Shown here: in pieces, positions 60,340 to 64,000 of the stretch
Numbering within the stretch: position 1 is the stretch's first letter
Layout: every line of letters starts with the position of its first letter
Source of the DNA: DATKNA01 sp963786765
GTDB lineage: Bacteria > Actinomycetota > Actinomycetes > Actinomycetales > Kineosporiaceae
Length of the DNA stretch: 64,000 nt
Direction: 5' to 3'
Assembly (NCBI GenBank): GCA_963786765.1
Contig: CAWBAJ010000010.1
Span: 62,001-126,000 of the forward strand
Notes under the pieces: model-generated
Database searches by the model: none
What the model saw: only the letters and a program-made list of their open reading frames with translations
Told to the model about the DNA's origin: nothing
Made by a program: the position numbers and the translations under genes

Positions 60340-61134
60340 ATGACCCCTGACAGCCAGCTCGCACGCGCCCCGCAGGACGTACAGAGGTACGTCCGCGCGG
60401 TGGTGCGGGAGGTCGCCACGGTCTTCGGGAACGCACTCGTCGGGGTGTACACGACCGGATCCCTCGCGCTCGGCGGGTTCACCCCCGGGCGCAGCGACAT
60501 CGACCTGATGGCCGTGGTCGACGGCCATCAGGCACCGGACACGTGCCTCGACCTGGCCGTCAGGCTCGACCACCAGCGGATGCCCTGCCCGGCCAGCGGG
60601 CTGGAGTTCGTGCTCTACCCCAGCGCGATCGTGACGACCCCCAGCACCGATGCCGGGTACCTGCTGAACCTGAACACGGGGCCCAAGCTCGCCCCGCTCG
60701 CCGATCTGGACTCGACGTCCGCTCCGGCGTTCTGGTTCGTCCTCGACCCTGCCATCAGCGCGCAGAGCGGGGAGGCCGTCATCGGGCCGCCCGCAGCCGT
60801 GCTGTTCCGGGTACCGCCGGCGTACGAGCTGCTGCCCGTGGTGCTCGCCGCGGTCGAGGCCCAGCAACAGGACCGCAGCGACCTTCTCGACAACGTCGTC
60901 CTCAACGCCTGTCGTGCCTTCCGCTTCGCCCAGGACGGGCGCTGGTACTCGAAAGCGGAGGCGGGCCGGCGAACGGCGGCAACACCAGGACCCGTCACCG
61001 CGCTCATCCGCGCTGCGCTGGCGACCCACGAGCAGGGACGGCACGCCGGCAACGCCCTCCCGGCACCCGCCGTGGACGCCTTTCTGGCCCACGTCCGGGC
61101 CCGACTCCAGGAGGCCGTCACCACGGCGGGGTGA
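60340..61134 (+). CDS. AadA-like nucleotidyltransferase (DUF4111 domain)
   Basis: 264 residues from ATG 60340. The nucleotidyltransferase signature is TTGSLALGGFTPGRSDIDLM with Gly40, Ser41, Asp53 and Asp55. The C-terminal half (LPVVLAAVEAQQQDRSDLLD, VLNACRAFRFAQDGRWYSK) matches the AadA/DUF4111 domain with its helix bundle. Family members adenylylate streptomycin/spectinomycin; many actinobacterial homologues have unknown substrates. Coupled to the efflux gene upstream. Confidence 0.85.
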   Translation: MTPDSQLARAPQDVQRYVRAVVREVATVFGNALVGVYTTGSLALGGFTPGRSDIDLMAVVDGHQAPDTCLDLAVRLDHQRMPCPASGLEFVLYPSAIVTTPSTDAGYLLNLNTGPKLAPLADLDSTSAPAFWFVLDPAISAQSGEAVIGPPAAVLFRVPPAYELLPVVLAAVEAQQQDRSDLLDNVVLNACRAFRFAQDGRWYSKAEAGRRTAATPGPVTALIRAALATHEQGRHAGNALPAPAVDAFLAHVRARLQEAVTTAG

Positions 61135-61185
61135 CTCCTCACACCCGTCCGGGGGGAAGATCGGCGTGGACGGCGATCCCCGCGC

Positions 61186-62715
61186 TCACCCGCCCGTGCC
61201 CGCGCGGCAGAACTGGTCGCCGCGAGGTAGGCGCCCGGTGGCGAGGAACGTGTCGGCCGCCGAACTCGCGCAAGCGCTGCGGGCGTAGGCGGTGTGGCCG
61301 CCGGCGTCGACGGTGACCATCACGGCGCGCTGGCCCAGCACCGTACGCAGCCCGAATCCGGTGATCCAGGGTGTGGCGGGGTCACGCAGGTTCTGCAGGA
61401 TCAGGATGTTCCGGGGACCGCGGTCGCTCACTCGGACCGGCGGCTCGACCGGGCGGTAACGCCAGAACGCACACGGCCAGAGGTTCGCCGGCATGCCGTC
61501 GGTGACGGGGAACGCCCGGCGGTCGGCCACGACGTTGCGCCGGTAGAGACTCACATTCCTCGGCCAGGCCACGTCATCACAAATGACGGCGGTCAGGCCG
61601 GCGATGGAGTTGTCAGCAGGCACGTCCGTGGCCGCGTTCGGCGCCCGCACGGCCCGCTGCAGCGCCTGCGTCGACGCCGTCGTTGCGGAGCCGGCGTACT
61701 GCCACAGCTCGGCCATCGACGGGAACTGCTCGTCGAAGTACAGCAGTTGGCGGGTGTATTCCCGGAAGACGGCGCCGGTCAGCAGCGGGACGTCGGGCAC
61801 GGGAGAGGGCAATGGCCGGGCGTCGAGCCCGGCGGCCAGTGCGAAGTAGCGGCGTCGGACGGCGTCCGGCGTGGCGCCCAGGTGATAGGTGTCGTCCCGA
61901 GCGGCGGCCCAGCGCGTGAAGTCGGGGAACCTCAGCGCGACTGCGGGAGCGAGGCGCCGCCACTGGCGATACCAGACCAGCCGCGGGTCGACACCGCTGT
62001 CGAGCACCATCCGGTCGCTGCGCCCGGGGAACAGCGAGGCGTAGACCGCGCCGAGGTAGGTGCCGTACGACCTGCCGTAGAAGGAGACCTTGGATTCGCC
62101 GAGCGCGGCGCGTACCCGATCCATGTCGCGAGCCGTGTTCGCCGTGGTGATGAACCGCAACAGGCCGCCGGAGTTCTCGGCGCACGACCGTGCCACCGAC
62201 TTGGCATACGCCACATTGCGGTCGATGTTGCCGCCGGGACCGGGCCAGGGGAACAGCAGGTCGGGCTGGTCGATTCGCATGGCGCACGTGACGGGGGTGC
62301 TATGGCCGAGACCGCGCGGATCGAGGCCGATGAGGTCGAAGCGGTCGAGGACCTCGGCGGGCATTGCCTGGGCCAGCCAGCCGGGAAGGTCGAGCCCGGG
62401 CTCACCCGGACCGCCGGGGTTGGACAGCAGGACGCCACGTCGCACCGACGGCTTGGCGGTCGCGATCCGGGAGATCGCGATGTCGATCGTGCGTCCGCGC
62501 GGATTCCGGTAGTCCAGTGGTACGCGCAGGGACGCGCACTGCTGGCGCGGGTCTCGAACGGCCCCCGGGGAGGGCGGCGGGCAGGCGCCCCACGCAAGCG
62601 GCGGGCTGGAAGGCTGGCGCGTGGCCTCACCGCTCGCCGACCCGGCGGCGCTTGTCGTCGCCGAAGCGAGCACTGCCGCCGCCGCAACGATGACCGTGAC
62701 GAGTTGACGTCGCAT
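61186..62715 (-). CDS. Secreted alpha/beta hydrolase, TAP-like, second copy
   Basis: 509 residues from ATG 62715 behind GGGAGGAGAC. Signal peptide MRRQLVTVIVAAAAVLASAT, TSAAG. Oxyanion region LLSNPGGPGEPG, nucleophile elbow GRSYGT with Ser216, Asp in NLRDPATPW, His in DAGGHTAYA, and a C-terminal Cys-containing TAP domain (SACASSAADTFLATG). Overall like the enzyme at 48208 but clearly diverged. Probably acts on short peptides or esters outside the cell. Confidence 0.9.
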   Translation of the reverse strand: MRRQLVTVIVAAAAVLASATTSAAGSASGEATRQPSSPPLAWGACPPPSPGAVRDPRQQCASLRVPLDYRNPRGRTIDIAISRIATAKPSVRRGVLLSNPGGPGEPGLDLPGWLAQAMPAEVLDRFDLIGLDPRGLGHSTPVTCAMRIDQPDLLFPWPGPGGNIDRNVAYAKSVARSCAENSGGLLRFITTANTARDMDRVRAALGESKVSFYGRSYGTYLGAVYASLFPGRSDRMVLDSGVDPRLVWYRQWRRLAPAVALRFPDFTRWAAARDDTYHLGATPDAVRRRYFALAAGLDARPLPSPVPDVPLLTGAVFREYTRQLLYFDEQFPSMAELWQYAGSATTASTQALQRAVRAPNAATDVPADNSIAGLTAVICDDVAWPRNVSLYRRNVVADRRAFPVTDGMPANLWPCAFWRYRPVEPPVRVSDRGPRNILILQNLRDPATPWITGFGLRTVLGQRAVMVTVDAGGHTAYARSACASSAADTFLATGRLPRGDQFCRAGTGG

Positions 62716-62910
62716 GACTGTCTCCTCCCGATGAGGGCGCCGCGAGAACGCCGCGGGCCGGACAGCGCGAACCACACGCCGCCGCGAGGGACACGCGAAC
62801 GTCGTCCTGGGATTGCCTGCTGTTGCCGCCGGTTCCCCCGGTTTGTCGATCGGACGCGTCCACGCTGGCAGGTCGGCGGTGCGCACGGTAAGCCGGGCGG
62901 CTGGCCGTTC

Positions 62911-63031
62911 AGGGGGCGGTTTTCTGGTGGGTCGACCAGCTGGAAGGCGCCAGGGCGGACCTTCTCCGAGGTCGCCTGCCATCGACACTCCTCGGGGAGA
63001 TCCCTTCGGGAACACACCAGAAACCCGCCCT
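62911..63031. mobile_element. 121-bp element with terminal inverted repeats (MITE-like candidate)
   Basis: Left end AGGGGGCGGTTTTCTGGTG (62911-62929) and right end CACCAGAAACCCGCCCT (63015-63031) are inverted repeats with one mismatch in the shared 15 bases. The inside (62953-63014) matches the DNA upstream of the kinase at 57913. No target duplication was recognised. It occupies part of the 394-base gap 62716-63109; the rest of that gap shows no gene. Confidence 0.5.
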
Positions 63032-63109
63032 GGGCAAGCACCGGTCAGCCGCCTTCCTTGTGGATCGCGCTGATGAGACGGTGCCGGGACGCGGCCGGTG
63101 GAGGAGATC

Positions 63110-64000
63110 ATGAAGACCCGGGTGATCCAGGGCGATCCGTCCTCCCCACCCGGCCGTCCCGGCAGCGCGCCCGCTCCCGTCGGACCTTCGTCAGGTCAGG
63201 GCCCGACCAGGATCGCGACGGGCCGCACGGGCTCGCTCGTGCTCGGCGTCGCGCAGGTCGCCCGGAACCTTCGCGAGAGGATCCCCTTCACGCTGTCCGT
63301 CGCCGTCCTGACGCTGCTGGCGGGCGTGGCCACCACGTCCCTGTGGCGGCCGCTGCAGGGTCAGTCGCAGCTGGACGCCGTCGCCTACGGGCTGCCCGCG
63401 TTCTCCGAGGGCCGCTGGTGGACGCCCGCGTCCGGCGTCCTGTTCGCCCAGACACCGCAGCAGTACGTGCCCACCCTGGGCAGCTTCGTGCTGCTCTGTG
63501 GTTTCGCGGAGTACCGGCTGGGGACGCGGCGGGCAGCGGGCACGGCGGTCGTCACCCAGCTCGCCGGGGTGCTGGGCGCGGCAGCGTTCCTGGCGATCGT
63601 CTCCGGACACGGATGGCTCTGGGCCGACCAGACCGCCCTCGCGCGTGACGTCGGGTTCTCGGCCGGGGCGCTGGGCGCGGCGAGCGCCGCGACCGCCACC
63701 CTGTCCGCGCCCTGGCGCGGACGGGCGCGGATCGTGCTGGTGACGTACGTCGTCATGTCCTTCGTGTACGTGGGCGTCCTCTGGGACCTCGAGCACCTCC
63801 TCGCGGTGGCCGCCGGTCTCGCCCTGGGGCCGCGCCTCGTCGGGTCCCGGGTGGGCCGCCGCGCCGGCCTGGCCCGCCCGAGGCTGACCAGACGGGAGTA
63901 CCGGCTGCTCGCGGCCGGCAGCTTCGTCGTGTCGGGGCTCGCTGCGCTGATCGCGCCCCTCGCCCAGGCGGGCGGCCCGTTGGCCACCGGGATGCCGGAC
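63110..64000 (+). CDS. Rhomboid-like multi-pass membrane protein (3' partial; possible lysyl-PG synthase N-terminus)
   Basis: From ATG 63110 behind GTGGAGGAGATC, open to the window end (297 residues shown). A disordered N-terminus precedes a rhomboid-type membrane region: RIPFTLSVAVLTLLAGVATT, then GRWWTPASGVLFAQTP (the GxWW-L1-loop pattern of rhomboids), further helices, WDLEHLLAVAAGLALGPRLVG, and a new helix at AAGSFVVSGLAALIAPLAQA. The catalytic GxSG and His pair of active rhomboids are not evident. In actinobacteria this membrane module commonly precedes a DUF2156/MprF-like aminoacyl-phosphatidylglycerol synthase domain, which would lie beyond the window. Confidence 0.75.
   Translation, partial: MKTRVIQGDPSSPPGRPGSAPAPVGPSSGQGPTRIATGRTGSLVLGVAQVARNLRERIPFTLSVAVLTLLAGVATTSLWRPLQGQSQLDAVAYGLPAFSEGRWWTPASGVLFAQTPQQYVPTLGSFVLLCGFAEYRLGTRRAAGTAVVTQLAGVLGAAAFLAIVSGHGWLWADQTALARDVGFSAGALGAASAATATLSAPWRGRARIVLVTYVVMSFVYVGVLWDLEHLLAVAAGLALGPRLVGSRVGRRAGLARPRLTRREYRLLAAGSFVVSGLAALIAPLAQAGGPLATGMPD

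Noticed and set aside
62716..62910. Possible short gene upstream of the TAP hydrolase.
   Set aside because: Open frames here extend antisense frames from the hydrolase and the repeat; no start site or homology supports them.

Overview
The window is very GC-rich DNA from what looks like a high-GC actinobacterium. Start codons are often GTG, genes overlap by 4 bases (ATGA/GTGA), and the families present are typical of that phylum (DUF1918, TAP-type secreted hydrolases, NarL two-component systems, DHA2-type MFS pumps). The genus cannot be fixed from sequence alone. No rRNA, tRNA or CRISPR array was seen.

Region 1 (1-26154): a nearly complete extracellular contractile injection system (eCIS, Afp/PVC/MAC type), all on the + strand and apparently one operon. 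Gene order: sheath (cut by the window start), inner tube, second sheath, second tube, Afp6-like small protein, LysM connector, gpD hub, gpV spike, unknown, gp25, gpJ-like baseplate, gpI-like tail protein with NHL-like repeats, three consecutive fibre-like proteins sharing an N-terminal motif (the first with a collagen-like Gly-X-Y stretch), a small coiled coil, a large unknown at the tape-measure position, an AAA+ ATPase, and a 1078-residue DUF4157 metallopeptidase-domain protein ending in a Hint (hedgehog/intein) domain. Both sheaths, one tube and the gpI gene carry single-base frameshifts; whether these are assembly errors or real decay decides whether the particle can be made.

Region 2 (26219-31601): a small unknown and a membrane M48 metallopeptidase follow the eCIS in the same direction. 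Convergent to them are a trans-isoprenyl diphosphate synthase, an unknown and a DnaJC28-domain protein.

Region 3 (31602-38042): a mosaic. It holds a large unknown with an internal duplication and a frameshift, a HAD fragment, a NUDIX hydrolase, a frameshifted hexapeptide-repeat protein, about 670 bp of apparently empty DNA, a YccF membrane protein, and a scar where truncated SDR and TetR genes meet.

Region 4 (38300-49677): TetR/MFS efflux pair, patatin-like phospholipase with C-terminal membrane segments, GNAT, TfoX-N, YCII, ArsR-SRPBCC regulator, NmrA-like protein, DUF1918, a second scar (sigma-factor fragment meeting an alpha/beta-hydrolase fragment), and a secreted TAP-type hydrolase.

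Region 5 (49710-64000): a leftward group (histidine kinase, response regulator, membrane protein, ABC ATPase, FtsX-type permease, FAD monooxygenase), resembling a two-component system controlling a MacB-like exporter. Then a TetR/MFS pair with a clear operator, an AadA-like nucleotidyltransferase, a second TAP hydrolase, and the start of a rhomboid-like membrane protein running off the window. A dispersed repeat with inverted ends (15-mer at 48026, 55440, 62911, 63015; core shared by 57913 and 62953) links parts of regions 4 and 5.
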